A program made the position numbers and the translations under genes. From Oryzias latipes (lineage: Eukaryota; Chordata; Actinopteri; Beloniformes; Adrianichthyidae), in NCBI RefSeq assembly GCF_002234675.1, contig NC_019859.2, positions 4,991,240 to 5,055,239 on the forward strand: a DNA stretch of 64,000 nucleotides, read 5' to 3'. Below are positions 50,201-62,630 of this stretch, one piece after another (the first letter of the stretch is position 1; every line of letters begins with the position of its first letter). Below the pieces are notes generated by a model. The model was not told where the DNA came from. It saw nothing but the letters and a program-made list of their open reading frames with translations, and made no database searches.

Positions 50201-53200
50201 TAAAGAAATCCAAACTACATAACATTAAATGCCGTTTACAATTAATTCTATTATTTAAAAAGATTTGTTTTTTCTAAAAAACATTTCAGATAATGTGGAA
50301 AATTTTAGATACTTAAAACAAAAAGGCCTATATTCCGCAAAACAAACTTTTTTGGGCTTTTAAGAGTTTTATCATTTTCCTCACAAAGAAACCCCAAAGC
50401 GATGTTTTGATCCATTCAATCATCTCTGAATATTCCTCTAAAAACCTGCTCTCTGAACACCAGCCCCTCCCAGTTGACAAAAACGAGCGGGTCCTCACAT
50501 TGTGACATCACAGAGTGAGGACCAGCCCCTTCCAGGAAGAGTCTGCGCTGCCAGCCCCGCCCCCAGGCTAACACACAGACACACACACTTTCTCCAGTTA
50601 GCTAGCGGTGATCGGCTTAACGGTTTAATTTTAGATGTACAATCTGCACATCCATATTTGCAAAAGTTTGGCTGTTGTTCTTTTTCGTGGGCGAAACGCA
50701 GACAAGCTGTTGAGGCCGGCTCTAGAATAATGTCATGAAATGGGCGGCACCCATAAGGGGCAAAAGGCGGAGCCTCACAGATCGAGTCGTCTTATTTCCG
50801 GGTAGGAAAATGAATTTGTGAAAATAACTAATATTTCCTTAAAAATATCGTTCTTCTGTGTGTTAGAGGTAATATATGATCATATATATGGATATAGTTT
50901 ACACTGAAAGGCTCAAGAATAGCATGGTATAGGCTCTTTAAGGCCTTTATTGGTCACTGAAGGTCACTGCTTTTTTTGTTTTTAAAAAACTGAAACAACC
51001 AGTGAGCTTCAATTTTAGCAGATTATGATATTAAAGGGAAACAAATAAAGCTCTAGATTCCAGGTCTGAAGGAAAAAAACAGCTGAACAGACTGACAGCA
51101 TCTGCTTATAACCACAGCTAAAATTCTAATTGTTTCTATAAAAGATCAGATATTTATTCTGTTTTTGCAAATACACTTTATAGACCATGTGTTTGCATGT
51201 CATCTATTTATTCATTTTGTTTCTTCATTTGTAAGCGTTTAAGAAATTGTTGCTTCAAATGAAATGCTAACCTGTGAATCCCAGTGGATTAAATCTTTTA
51301 AATTCCTAAACTCAAATGTCAGGAAAAGCCTTCAAATGTCTTTAGGAATAAAAGCAGTTTCCTTCTTGCCTCGATAGTCGCAGTAGGGTGCAGATGCGGC
51401 ATGGATTCTGGGAGTGGCGGATCCCATGTCCAGCTCCGTCAGCGTCAACTCGTTCATGAAGTAAGGCAACTGAAAGACAGGCAAGAGGTTGCTTCAAACC
51501 CCAGGAAACAAGGATGTTCTCACAGCCAAGATCTGGACGGGGTTAAAGTCTGCTAACAATGTCAGATAAATCTGATGCTTCTGTCCAAAGTCAAGTCAAG
51601 GAAGAAGATTCAATGTCTTTTAATGAACTATACATATTCTAAATGCTGCCACTTCATGACAGGAACATTATTTTTATGCGACATATTTATAATTCTGACG
51701 GGTCAGTAAATCTAAGCTTGTTGTAGAAACCTTTCACAAATTTGTTTGAATAAACACTTAAACAAAAAGCAGATCGGAAACATGGAGGAAATGATGCGGA
51801 GCTTCTCTGGTTTATCCACTGCTGCATTAAAAAACACACGAGGAACTCTACCAATGTTTTTATTTTTTCAGGCTTTCTTTTTTAGGAAGCAGCATTTTCA
51901 ACCCACCCGTATCTTGCTGAGTTTCATCTGAATCTTCTTGGAGACCACTTTGCTCCAGTATGGCTCCGTCAGAAAGTCCCAGAAGACCCGGCCCATAGCG
52001 GCATTTACCCAGGCAACGGTCTCCTCCTCCTCCTCATCCTCCCCCTTGGGCTGAACCTGAGCTGCAGTGGTGCTGTGAGGCTAACAACAAAGTCAAGTCA
52101 GCTATCAGAGACCTGCTTAAGAAGAAGCTGTTTCAAAGAAGGGAAAGGGAGCTTGTGAAACCTTCTTCTCTGCTCCGGGGCTGCTCTGCAGACTCTGAAG
52201 AGCGGGGCAGGAAGCTGAGGCTCCAACTGCAGGCTGCTTCGGCAGTAAGCAGCCCATGTAGACATTGTAGTCCAGAGGAGGCTTGCTTTTGGCACTGCTT
52301 GTTGTTGAAGAACCTGCTGAATCCTTCAACCGAGGCTGAGCTGCGAGCAGCTCGTCAAGGCTGCTGCGACTGCCGTTCCGGCTGTGAGAGCTCCAGGCTG
52401 CAGCAAAACAAAGACACAATCATTCCATTTTCTCAGCTCTCACAGTTTACTTGCAAAGTTTGATCCATGTTTCCTTACCATTGCCCACTCGGGAAGCTTT
52501 TCTCGTGTCCACTTTGGGGTTTGAGGCCGACAGAAACCTCTGAAACCATTCCTCCTTATCCCTCCCTGTCCTCCCAAACAGGAAAAGGGTCAAGTCTTTG
52601 CTGGAGGGGGAAGACGCTCCGTGGTTCGCCTCTCCGGTCTCCGACGTGCCGACACCGTCACTGGGCTCCGAGCGATCACCTTCAGCCTTTGAAATGAAGT
52701 CATCTTGTCTGCTAAGTTCGATGCAAATTGGATATTTTTTGTTCCACACTCTTTTTCTGGCCAAACCAGGAGGCACTAAATACACCTGGAAACAAATTTG
52801 TGGGAGACAGAAAAACGGAGACCAATGACCTCTGAGTCGTTTGAAAACCTTCGGAAGCTGACCAGCTCTTCTGTAAGCCGATGCAGTCAAACTGACAGAG
52901 GAACCAAATCCACTTTTGTGTATGAGATGCCCGTGTAAAGATGTTAAAGCCTACTTTGCTGTTGGCGAGGTCGTAGATCTTCTGGCTGACAAAAGTTACG
53001 TCAGGTTTGGAATCGTTGTGCGCAGCTCGACGGGCGATGTTGTGATTGGGTTTGGAAAGACGGATGGTGGAGCCCTCCACCCGGACATACACGGAGTGGG
53101 TCAGTGTGGCGTGGTACGTCTCTGGGTCATAGTTAAAGATCTCGTTCATCCACCCCTGGTAGGAAAACAATTCAGGTACAGAGAAGAGAAGACGTGTCAT

Positions 53201-55240
53201 TACATGAAGGATGAAGGTTTAATTCCAAATAAAAAATGTCATGTCTGTTTCATTCCTCAGGATTTTGCGTTGTTTTGGACTTTGGACCACTTCCTGTGGG
53301 ACAAGCTGCACAAAGTGTTGGGTTGATGTACAGAAAGACCAAAAAAAAAGTCATAAGCTGCTGACCAGAATATACTTAAAAGTGGGTTTTCCCATCAGTG
53401 TTTTCTTTTTTTCTGGTTGTGAAAATGTCTATGGTTCATGGAGAAAAACCAGACACCATAAACTCAAACCTTCAGAGAATCGTCAGCATGATCCTGAGAA
53501 AAAAAACATTTTACATTTCTTCTGAACTATTCTAACATAGGAATAACATTAAGGAGAAAACACGAATGAAGAATAAGGAATATAACTGCCGTTGCAGTTA
53601 TATTCAGGTAACTTGGGGAGCAGGAACTGTCTTGAAAAAAAAAGTTGTTGTACTTCCTTTTATGCAATTTATTTTCTTGCACTTTCTTGAACAGTAAAAA
53701 TGATTGAAATCTAATAAATAATCTAATTTCAGCCAAATGGCTCCAACAAGGATTAAACACTAACCTTATAGATTTCTGGTTCCTTAATTTCCAACTTGGT
53801 GGCATTTGATGGCCTCCCTTGCTGTGAGGAATGTCCTTGACGTCCTTCAGAACGCTTTGGTCCCGTTAGCCACACCACGCCAAGAGCAAAATAAAATCCC
53901 AGGCCTATCCCAAGCAGCATCCCTCCAATGTAACTCGGCAGAGGCAACACGAAACATCCATAGAGCAGAAGAGTAAAGCCTGTGAGAGTGTAGTGTGGAA
54001 TATCCGGGGCTGGCTCAGTACCTTCACATCTGTCAACACTGTCTTCACGGCCATTTACTGGAACTTGTTTACCTGTTCTGGTTTTATCGGTTCTGTCAAG
54101 AGCCTCTGCAATGGGGGACAATTCAAAGTCCTCATTGCTCAGGATGCAAAAGTCCTCGTCTTCCTGTTTGGCAAGAGCAGACATGGTGCACTTGTCCAGG
54201 GCCACAGAGAATGACTTGTTGGGGCTTTTAGTGTTAGCAGAGGAGTCATCAGGGGTAACTGAGGTCCAGCTGCTGGGGCTTTCGCTTCCATCCTCCTCCT
54301 TGATGCTGTAGTTGTTGTTGTTCTCCAGCTGACTGTTGATGGTGGTGAGTTCTGTGGCGCTGGATGAGAGCACCTTAGGCCGGTACAGGCTGCTGCCAAC
54401 CAGGTTGCTACTCCTTTCATCCATCATCTTACTAAACAGCTGCAGAGGTTCTGAAATGGCTTCAGAAAGGCGGCGCTTGGTGTCCTCAATTCGTGCCTCG
54501 ACTTCAGAAACCTTGAAGAAGCTGCGGCTGTCTGGGGAGGTAAGTGGCGAGGAGGGCGCAGTTTTAGAATCACTAGCTAGCGACGCAGCAGCAGCAGCAG
54601 GCAGTCGAGATTGTGCAAACTGCTTAAAGAGTTGCAGGTTGAGGCGCGACTCTGGCAGACGGTAGGATGAGGATGAAGAGGATGACTCCTGGGATGTATC
54701 CGAGGATAAAGACTTCACAAGATTCTTCATGAGTTGTCTGTGTCTTAATGAGGTGGATGAGGCTCCATCGCGAGGGTCGGTGTCAGAGGAGGGATTTTTT
54801 AGCAGACTTAGAACTGGTTTTTCAATAGAAGGGTAGCTTAAAGACTTTGTGGGCGAAGAATTGGAAGAGGTTTTGTCAAAACTGTATGTGGATCGGGTCT
54901 GCGAAGGAGGACTGCGATGTTTTGAACTAGGAGAGAGTCTGGATGATGCAGGTGTCACGCCTGAACTAGGAGACGGTTGAAGAGAGCCCCCTTCAAACAT
55001 TTCCTCGCTCGCTTCAATAGCCGTCACTACATTTGAGTCATTTAAAACAGATGAATTGCTGGTCACAGTTGTGCAATTCAATTCCTCCTCTTCCTCCTCT
55101 TCCTCCTTCCCCAAAGCAGAGAAGTGGATGGTGATGCTCTCCTTTGACAGGGATCCCTGGACCTGGAGCTTTGGACCCATGGCAGGTGGCTGCTTGTTTG
55201 AGTTTGAGCTGACTCCATAGTTGGGATGCTGGCTGGTCAT
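38087..55240 (-). CDS. tex2: TEX2, SMP-domain ER lipid-transfer protein, 11 coding exons, 1061 aa
   Basis: Testis-expressed protein 2 belongs to the TULIP/SMP family; it is anchored in the ER and moves lipids at membrane contacts. Coding exons: 53765-55240, 52955-53155, 52479-52785, 52162-52397, 51907-52080, 51370-51469, 43836-43962, 42712-42825, 42394-42603, 41812-41932, 38087-38206. The sum is 3186 nt with consistent phases. Order: Ser-rich disordered N-terminus (1-410), two hydrophobic segments (about 413-458), PH-like region (about 490-650), Ser-rich linker, SMP domain (about 755-1030), short tail. Human TEX2 is about 1130 aa. The 5' UTR is spliced: an acceptor AG lies just above 55262, so further noncoding exons lie upstream, perhaps in 56-64 kb or beyond. 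Intron 6 uses a GC donor. If the genome has a second tex2-like gene, I cannot say which copy this is. Confidence 0.95.
38517..41497. repeat. 30 bp minisatellite array, about 95 units
   Basis: The unit resembles ACCAATCGGATGGACGCCTT followed by CACGTTTTAG, with variants at the CGG/TGA/TAG, CACG/CGCG/CAAG and ACC/AGC positions. It is head to tail with very few length changes. The array lies in the last tex2 intron and is broken once, at about 40554-40658, by an A-tailed insert. Because 30 is a multiple of 3 and the unit lacks stops in several frames, it stays open as long decapeptide-repeat ORFs on both strands; I regard these as by-products, not genes. Confidence 0.97.
40554..40658 (-). mobile_element. 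Small A-tailed insert inside the minisatellite, with target duplication
   Basis: Reading on the minus strand, about 80 bp of unique sequence ends in a run of more than 20 A. The 14 bp GCCTTCGCGTTTTA occurs on both sides (40540-40553 and 40659-40672), as expected for target-primed insertion, though the array itself repeats similar bases. The core holds TGTCCAACA and TGTTGGACA as an inverted pair. A related copy is at about 48683-48741. Confidence 0.65.
41812..52080 (-). CDS. tex2: tex2 SMP lipid-transfer domain exons
   Basis: Six exons: 51907-52080 (AWVNAAMGRVFWDFL, KKIQMKLSKI), 51370-51469 (LPYFMNELTLTELDMG), 43836-43962 (LWFDLEVSYSGSFLMTLETK), 42712-42825 (acidic SDEESSSAGSSDEED loop), 42394-42603 (KASKILRFVDKITKSKYFQK, NTPLLLTVEVQHLQGTLAVN) and 41812-41932 (LELKARPKLGEREVTLAHVT). 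They encode the SMP barrel, whose hydrophobic groove carries lipids. A 7.4 kb intron with a GC donor and a LINE separates the second and third exon. Confidence 0.93.
41998..42088. repeat. Perfect 26 bp inverted repeat (hairpin) in a tex2 intron
   Basis: The left arm 41998-42023 and the right arm 42063-42088 are exact reverse complements; the stem can extend by a G-U and two more pairs. The loop is about 39 nt. In the tex2 transcript it sits about 65 nt upstream of the acceptor of the exon at 41812-41932. It could be a young MITE, an inverted duplication or a structured intronic RNA. Confidence 0.85.
44655..46478 (-). mobile_element. 5'-truncated L2/CR1-type LINE with open reverse transcriptase
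   Basis: An open frame of at least 493 codons (46332-44851), which continues open to about 46476, encodes a non-LTR reverse transcriptase: RPISNLPFLGKVLEK, FQSGFRPHHSTETALI, LDLSAAFDTVDN, GVPQGSILGPLLF and the catalytic NYADDTQIYVSL. The C-terminal block WNSLPEGVRQA is typical of L2/Rex1/CR1 elements. The endonuclease half is missing. The 3' end has TTTGTATAGCAC-type sequence and short CAAGG repeats (44655-44680). It is inserted in a tex2 intron in the sense orientation. It is probably unable to move by itself. Confidence 0.9.
48683..48741 (-). repeat. Second copy of the small TGTCCAACA...TGTTGGACA element
   Basis: This shares the blocks AACTTGTCCTGTCCAACA, AAAGCTGAAGGCCTC and ATGTTGGACAGATA (plus-strand reading) with the insert in the minisatellite. 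It lies in the 7.4 kb tex2 intron and lacks a pure A tail. Confidence 0.6.
50480..50790. repeat. Probable dispersed repeat in the long tex2 intron
   Basis: A GC-rich block (CCAGCCCCTCCCAGTTGACA, ATTGTGACATCACAGAGTGA) is embedded in AT-rich intron and reads like a fish SINE or MITE. I cannot place its ends. Confidence 0.35.
52479..53155 (-). CDS. tex2: tex2 PH-like region exons
   Basis: Exon 52955-53155 reads GWMNEIFNYDPETYHATLTH, then IRLSKP and TFVSQKIYDL. Exon 52479-52785 continues VYLVPPGLARKRVWNKKYPI and ends near LFLFGRTGRDKEEWFQRFL, the closing helix of a PH-like fold. In TEX2 this region may help target or regulate the protein; lipid binding is not shown by the sequence. Confidence 0.92.
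53765..55240 (-). CDS. tex2: tex2 large first coding exon: disordered N-terminus and membrane anchor
   Basis: Residues 1-492 in one exon. The start ITIHFSALGKEEEEEEEE matches the conserved acidic N-terminal motif of TEX2. Then come long Ser/Pro-rich stretches, HRQLMKNLVKSLSSDTS, SKTAPSSPLTSPDSRSFFKV and IEDTKRRLSEAI, all TEX2 signatures. Near the end, TGFTLLLYGCFVLPLPSYIG and LLGIGLGFYFALGVVWLTG form two hydrophobic segments split by a Pro/Gly turn, probably an ER hairpin anchor. The exon ends LEIKEPEIYK before GT. Confidence 0.95.
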
Positions 55241-58200
55241 TTCAGTTCCCCCCCTGAGTTAATCTGCAGAAAGGAATGAAGGTCAAATCCACTTCAACAC
55301 AACACTTCTGTATTAAATGATTCACAACAGTTTCCCCCACAAATTTTGACATGTCTCCAAATTAGTCTAAATTAAAGTTGCAAAGATTTGTTTGCGTCGT
55401 CAAAACTGTTCTTGAGGTTTCTTCAAAGATTTTTTTTGTAAAATCTTCATGACCTGCAAATTAATATCAAACGTATCAAAGTTTGCGTCACACTTTCTCC
55501 ATAAAAATGTGAAAGAAACATATCAAAACCTTTATCTAAGAAATACTGAGGTAAAATCAAACAAGAAAAACCTACTACATTGAAATAAAAGGGCAGGATT
55601 CAGTTTCCTGCATCCACTGAATGGAGATTTTTAGGTTCAGATGGGTTGTGGTGAATCTCTGCTTTGCTAATTTTAAAAGGAAATGAATCAGTCATTAATA
55701 ATAATTCAATAAAATCCATCTAAAAATTCAAACCTCAACCTAAACCTCCATTTTCATTGGAATAACCAAGAAAACAGTAAATCTATTTTGCTCTGCTAAA
55801 CTTTTTTTTATTATAAGCAACAAAACGACATGATGTGCTGATGGGGCATTCACGTTTTTTTTTTATGTTTAAGACATTGTTTAACCTTCTTCTTATCAGC
55901 TGCGTCGCTTCTCTGATATAACAGCAGCCTGCGGTGAAACCACTCCCTGACCTCCATATGATGAGAGAAATCCAATGAAAGCTTTACCTGAGCGCCCATC
56001 TGCCGTCAGAGAAGAGCTCAAAGTTTTCTCTACTGTAACACTGCAGGTTAAAAAACCCATTGGTGAAAATAATTTAAAGGCATATCAACCATAGATAAAG
56101 GGAAAAAAGATAAACAAGAACGATTCCTCAACAAATTAAAACAAAAAATAGTCAGCACAAGCAGGCAAAGATGGTAAAATCAAACCTAGATGAGAACAAT
56201 CAAAGTAACTTCAACACTGCTATACCACTAACTACACAGAACATTTTGTAGGTGCAATAAAAATAGTCTTTGCTCTCCCAAAGTTCCACATAAAAACAGA
56301 TTTGTGACTTAAAGTCCTGAGTAAAGCATTCAGAGACACTCTCTCCACTCAGCATTCAGTCTGACACACCATCCCACCTCACACAACATGTCAATAATCC
56401 TGTCAGCTAAAGTCCAAAGAATGAACAAAAGCGCTGGTGGCTGATGAGTCTCGCATGATGCTTCATGACTCAAGAGTACTTGGAACACGAAAATAAGATC
56501 ATGAAGCAACGAAAAAGCAAAGATTTATCTGTTTTTGCCAATTTTCTAATAATATAGTTCTTGATAAATGTTCATTTCTTCTGCATTTTCTTGTTATAAA
56601 GTTTAATAGAAATCTTCAGCGTGTCCCACTCACAGATTCAACTCTGCTTTCATCTCGTTGTCCCAATGCTCCTCCTTTAGCCTCTTTGTGACGTGCTTTG
56701 TTGGAGAGAACAGTACGACGGTCCTCAGTTTTGACCTCTTAAACTCATCCTAACCAGTTGTTGTCGTATGGGCGGCACAGTCTGACAGCATATAGTCTCC
56801 ATGAAACCAACAGCATTATGATGAGGTTTCATTCAGGTAAGAAGTGACTTCAAATTGGATTGACTGAAGGGCCAGAGATGGTCGCAGATTGGAAAAAAGA
56901 GACAACTTACAAGTCAACAGTGGTATAAAAAGGTGGATGATGTGGGATCAGTGTCAGAACAGTAACTAGACTTTCTCAACCTCTGTTAAATAACATTACA
57001 AACACTTAAAGTATTGATTCCAGAAAATGGGAGGTTGGAGCTTTTTAAAGGTAATGATATCTAAGTATCAACAATCAAAAAAAAGGTTAGCAACATCAGA
57101 AGCATTTGATTGCAATGTTTCAACCTAAAACAGGAGCTATCAGATGGCTGTCATGACTCCAAACATACAACCTGCTCACTACACTTTTGTTAACATGACT
57201 TTCAAAGTGGAATTTTACAGCCTTATAGGTAGGAATATTTGAAATGCCAAGAGAAAAGGGGTCAAACTCCTTCCAGGATTTGATCAACTGCTTTTTTTTT
57301 ACTAAGTTACTCCGTTTACAGTGTGTGAGAACAACATGAATCGACTATCATGATAGCATGGTGAGTTTTCCTACAGCAAAAGCTCACCTGAAACCAGAAA
57401 TCACATTTCATCTGGCTTTTTTTTGGAACTGGGACTAAAGGACCAAAGGAAACGTGCTTCCGTGTGACTGCACACATTATTTCAACACCAAACAAGATGG
57501 TAAAAACAGCTGCTTCTGAAGAACATGAACTAATTGTACCTCCTACATAATCTTCTTAAGACTTCTGTTTTTTGTCCAAATCATCCGTGAAGGACGGAGG
57601 TTTTTGTTTGAAAGCCTTAAACAAGAGAAAAGTAAAGAGATGTCATGGAGCTTATTTATCCACAACACAAAGTTTGTTCCTAGCAAAATAAAAAAATAAA
57701 GGTGACTACATTAAAGAGAGGCCCTTTTTATACCAGTTTGCTTCATTTGAAACAGATTACCGATACGAGAAACTTAATCCTCAAACATAAATTCAAAAAT
57801 GACTAAATTTGGGATTAAAGCCTGAAATCTGTCTTGTTTTCTTCCACACACCCAAAGGCTGAGGAAGTCCAACCGCCAGAGGTAGAGAAGTGCAAACACT
57901 GCTCAGGTTGCCAAGCAAGAGATAATAAGAAGTTGCACTTTGGATCCAGCCATTGACTAAGATTGTGTTTTCTGGTGCTTTGGATTACCTTTAGCAAAGC
58001 TAAGCCAAAAGAGACAGAATCTCAAAGCCCAGAGCTCCCATCACTGCTAAGATTCATTCACAGTTGTGTTGCTCACATGTTGATAAGTTAGGAAGTTCTG
58101 AGAGTTTAACGTGATGGAAGAATGCAGGACAAAGGTGTGATAGGTCTTTCATCAACACACGAGGATGACTTTTTGTCTGCACAGTGAAGGTAAACTGTAG

Positions 58201-60206
58201 GTAGGGACTACATTGACAGGGTTTTTCCTGTTTGTCCCAGATATCTAATGAAAAAATGTTGGCTGAGACAAGAAAATCGAGGGTTTGATTCTGCAGGCAG
58301 GTCTTAAAGACTGAAAACAGCACTCTTTGCCTTCCTGCTTTACATACAGGTTTGGGTTGGTGGTTAAATCCCCAAACAATTCCTGAGCGCAGGTGCGACA
58401 GCTGCTCACCGCTCCCTTAAGACACTAACTAAATGCAGAGAACAAGAGCTCCAGGCACTGCTCCTTTATGTTAGCTTCGTTTCTCTGCATCACAGGTTTT
58501 GGGGGATATCTAAATGTAAAAGCATTTTAACTTTCTGTTTAATAATTACCAAAACATCTGACTGGAAAAAGCACAGAGAACAAGTAAGAAACAAAAGATT
58601 GAGGAATGCTGGCAAACAGGAAATGCAGTCAGAGATGGGAGGCTGTGAGCTCAGAGTCTCTCAACAGTCAAACAGCTGCAACTTCACAGGTTAGAAATTA
58701 TACCCAACCTTACTCTGCAGAGCCAGAAATGCATGACATAGTTAAAAAAATAAAAATAAAAAAGATTAATTTATGTTCACTGCCGTAATCCACTCATCTA
58801 TGAAAATGTTGTTTGGAAATCTGTGAGTTAGTGCAACACAAAGTCCCTGAAAACATCAGCTTGATTAATGGTTTGTGACCTCTGAACAAAGATCTAAAAT
58901 GTCAAATAGTTTTTTGCTGTTTACCAATGTAAACACAAGAGAAGGTTCGTTCTTAACTCTTTCAAACCTGTCATGGTTGGTTTTAGATTCGTTTTTTGAA
59001 GGAAGTTTTAAGGTTTGGAGTGTCTAATGAGGTGACAGTTTTGACGTCTTTGTTTCCTAAGATCAGGTTAAAAACGCTACGTAACAACCACCAACACAAA
59101 GACTGTTTAGGTGAGAAACAAACTCCAGTAAGCAGCTTGTTTATAACTGGTTAAGATAGTCATCTATATAAGTGCATCAGTGATCAGTGACGGCCTGCAG
59201 GGTATCTGTTGTTGTAGATCCCATCAGTGAGAACACTGTGGATTGTGAGGTGAATGTGACAACGTCCGTCAAGACCAGGAAGTTCAAACATTAAAAAACA
59301 GTAAATGTAAGGAAAACTATTGCTGAAAAACTGAAACTCTGGCTTTAAACAGGAACAACTACAAAAACTATCACCTTCACTCATTGTTACTGACTATGAA
59401 ATATAAGCAAATTGGAATAGAGTTAAAGCCCCGTTCTGATCAATTTCTGTCCATGTTCGTACAGCAGTCCAGATTTTGTTGGTGTTACATGATCATTGAG
59501 TGCATATTAGAACTGGATAGAGTGACCCCTCCCCCCTCTTATTTTAAACAGGACGTATCCGCTGGTTCCACGAAGCCAAAATCCCATAGACGTCTGAAGA
59601 GAAGTACCGAATTCAGCAAATACTCAGTCATTCTATTGGTCAGAATAACCATTCTTGCTCTGTTACCTTTTTTTTAACATGTTCTTGGTAATACTATATT
59701 TTATATTTATATATTTTTAGTAGTCCATTATTATTCAAGTTATAAACTGGCCAATCAGATGCCTCAATAAAAGAATTTGTTCCCCCATCAAATGTTCAAA
59801 ATGTTTGATGGACTTTTCAAGTGGTAGGGGTGTGGACTTCCAGGAAGCTCACTCTTGACTGGTTAGAGTGGTTGCCATAGAAATGTTGACTCTAACTGAC
59901 TATGATCACTGCTTACTGAGGAAGAAAATGTGACGTGAACTGATGTAAAAAATGGCAACTGAATTGACTTCATTTCATTGGAGCCATGATTGGCGACGTC
60001 CGTTCACCAGGTCCAGTTCTCAGATACAGTCAATGTAGAAGATGCAATCTGTGCTTAAATAGTTAAAGACATAAACAAACACTGGTTATAACTGGACGGC
60101 ATCAAAAAGCTGCTACGTAGATCAACTTCCCTCACAAACCTCAGGTATGCTCGGAGTTGCTAAAAAGCTTTGATACAAAAAAAGCAGGTAATCAGAACCA
60201 CTAAAG

Positions 60207-60649
60207 CATATGTGTCAAACTCAAGGCCCGGGGGCCAAAGGTGGCCCGCCATGTCATTTTATGTGGCCCGCGAAAGCATGAAAGTTTTTAATTTCTTAAA
60301 ATAAAAATAAAATAAAAATTGGTGTGTATTTATTCATATCTAGGGGGAATTGGACTTGAAATATCAAATTGGTTAACTATACATTAGGACTTTAAACACT
60401 GTCCATATAACTTAACCTGACAGAGTCAAATTTAAAAGGATTTATGGTAGAGTAACAAGCACACATGTTTTCTATGTAACTGTAATTGTCACTTTAAAAA
60501 GTTATAATGAATAAATGAGTTATTTAACATTAAGGAGTAGTTACATTTATTTTTCATTGCATTTAGTTACATGTATAAGTTCTATCTGGCCCTTTGAGGA
60601 CAGACACTATGCCGATGTGGCCCTCTGTGAAAATGAGTTTGACACTGCA
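60207..60649. mobile_element. hAT-like nonautonomous element, copy 2
   Basis: It runs from TGTGTCAAACTCAAGGCCCG to AATGAGTTTGACACTGCA. The flanks CTAAAGCA (60201-60208) and CTAAAGTG (60650-60657) agree at 6 of 8 bases and may be a decayed 8 bp hAT target duplication. Confidence 0.7.
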
Positions 60650-62214
60650 CTAAAGTGCTGCTGCACTGAAGTATACTGTGTAGGAAAACAGGATTAATGT
60701 GCAGTTTTTATTAAGATTTGCTAAAAATTTGCCTGCAGGTCTTAGCAGGCATCTAGATTTCTTGTACATTTAATACATGTCTGACTTAAAAACCTGATTT
60801 AAGATCAATCGCCTTGAGCAGTAATAAACAACAAATCTACTAGAAGAGATGCTGATAAAAGAAACAGATGTTTTATCAAATGGTCCAGGATTTGATTCTG
60901 TTTCACTCAGAAATAGTTCCTCAGAATAACCCATGGAAGGTTTGCTTTTCAAATGTTTTAATGGCTGCAATGGTTAATGACACCAAGCTTCTAAAGCCAT
61001 GTGAGATACTTTATATCCTGCAGAGAAAAACTGTCCCATAACTTGATCTCTTTTGTCATTTCCTGTTTTCCAGTTAGAAGTTTCATTTTTAGATTTTGTC
61101 TCCGAATCTGCCTTTAATGTCTGCAGAACAAAACAAAACCAGAACTAACTTTACAGAAAACAGTCTGTACCAATTATCCTAAGCTGAGTTTTGCAAAGGG
61201 AACATCATAAAACAAAACATACCAGGATATTAGACAGTAGAAATCAAATGAAAACAACACGCTCATTAAATATCAAGAGTGCCTCTCCTTTAAATAAAGG
61301 CCACAACACACAGAGAATGAATTGACAAAGTTTGTCTAAAAGTTCTTAAACAGGACTTTGGGAAATAGTTAAAGTTGTAAATGTTTTCTGTTCTGGTTCA
61401 AAGGCTTTGGGGTTTTGAAGTGAACAGAAAACCAGTTCTTCTGCTTCAAGTACTGACTTTTTCTACAGCTATGTCATGACAGAAATCTGCCACCTGGAAA
61501 CATCATATGGAAATGAGACAAAAGCAAATGCAGACGAAGAGGGCTTTATGGGTAATGGAAGGCACAATAGCATGACTTCCTTTGCAGTCAGGTGAGAATG
61601 TGAGGAAAAAGTTACAGCAGTTTGCTGCTGGAGTCCAAACCCAAAAAATGGACAACATAACTGCTTTCTGTGAAGACTGCTGGACAGACTGAAAGGACGG
61701 TGTTGTTGTTGAATGTAAGAATGGCTCAGCAGATCTTAAACCGGTGAATGACTGCATGAAACGGTTAGGCACAGCCTTCTTTTGAGAGACGGCATGTGGA
61801 CTCCACACAACTCAAATTAACTGCAAATGTATAAAGGGAGATTTCCAAAGCATTTCTGCTCCACGCTGCCTGACAATGAACGCACTGTAGTTTTGTGAAT
61901 GATGTCTCAGAATCAAGCAAAGACCTCTGAAGAGTTATTTATAGAGGGGCTATATTTGTACATCTGCCCACCTCCTACAGTGCGTCTGTCACTTTCTGCT
62001 GGTGAAAGTGTTCATTAGGATGACGGAAGCGAGACGAGACTGCTGTTGCTGCAAAGGGACGGAAGCACCTGAAAATCTGTGTTAGCAGGCAGTCTCAAAC
62101 CATTTCCTGATGTGTCCGTAATGGTCGTCACAGCGGTGAGACGACTAAAAGGAGGAAACTGAGCCAGAATGTGATGCTTCTGGTAAGAGAGAGCTGCACC
62201 AACAAAGATGTATG

Positions 62215-62630
62215 CTAAAAAACAATTCTGATCGTCTTCTGCGCTGTCAAAAGTGGTCTTTTAACTATGATTATACCGTTTTTACTGCATTTGGAGCTTT
62301 TACACCACCTGGAGCAGAACAATTTTACAGATTGTATGTATAGATACCAGCTCGGACGAGGAAAACAAAGACGTACATGGATCAATTTGTCTACACGTGG
62401 ATGCATGGGAATGGAGCGGAGCAGGGAGCGTATTTTCCATATTACAAATACGTCCTTTTTCCAACGATCATTTTGGTCTGCTCCCAATTCACAAAGATTT
62501 GAATCAAGAAATACTAAGAAATAAAATTGTGAACTTAATTTTCCTTATACATGTCCTCCATCATCTGAAAAAAATGCCACTAGAAAATGTTAAACACCAA
62601 AAAACACTATTTCATTGGAGTGGGTCATTA
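62215..62630 (+). repeat. Partial copy of the composite repeat
   Basis: This has AGTGGTCTTTTAACTATGAT, GTGGATGCATGGGAATGGAG and TGCCACTAGAAAATGTTAAA, matching the distal half of the copies at 9.3-9.9 kb and 20.9-21.4 kb. A further short piece is at 29575-29670 (ACGTTCCCAGTGGTCTTTTG). Confidence 0.65.
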
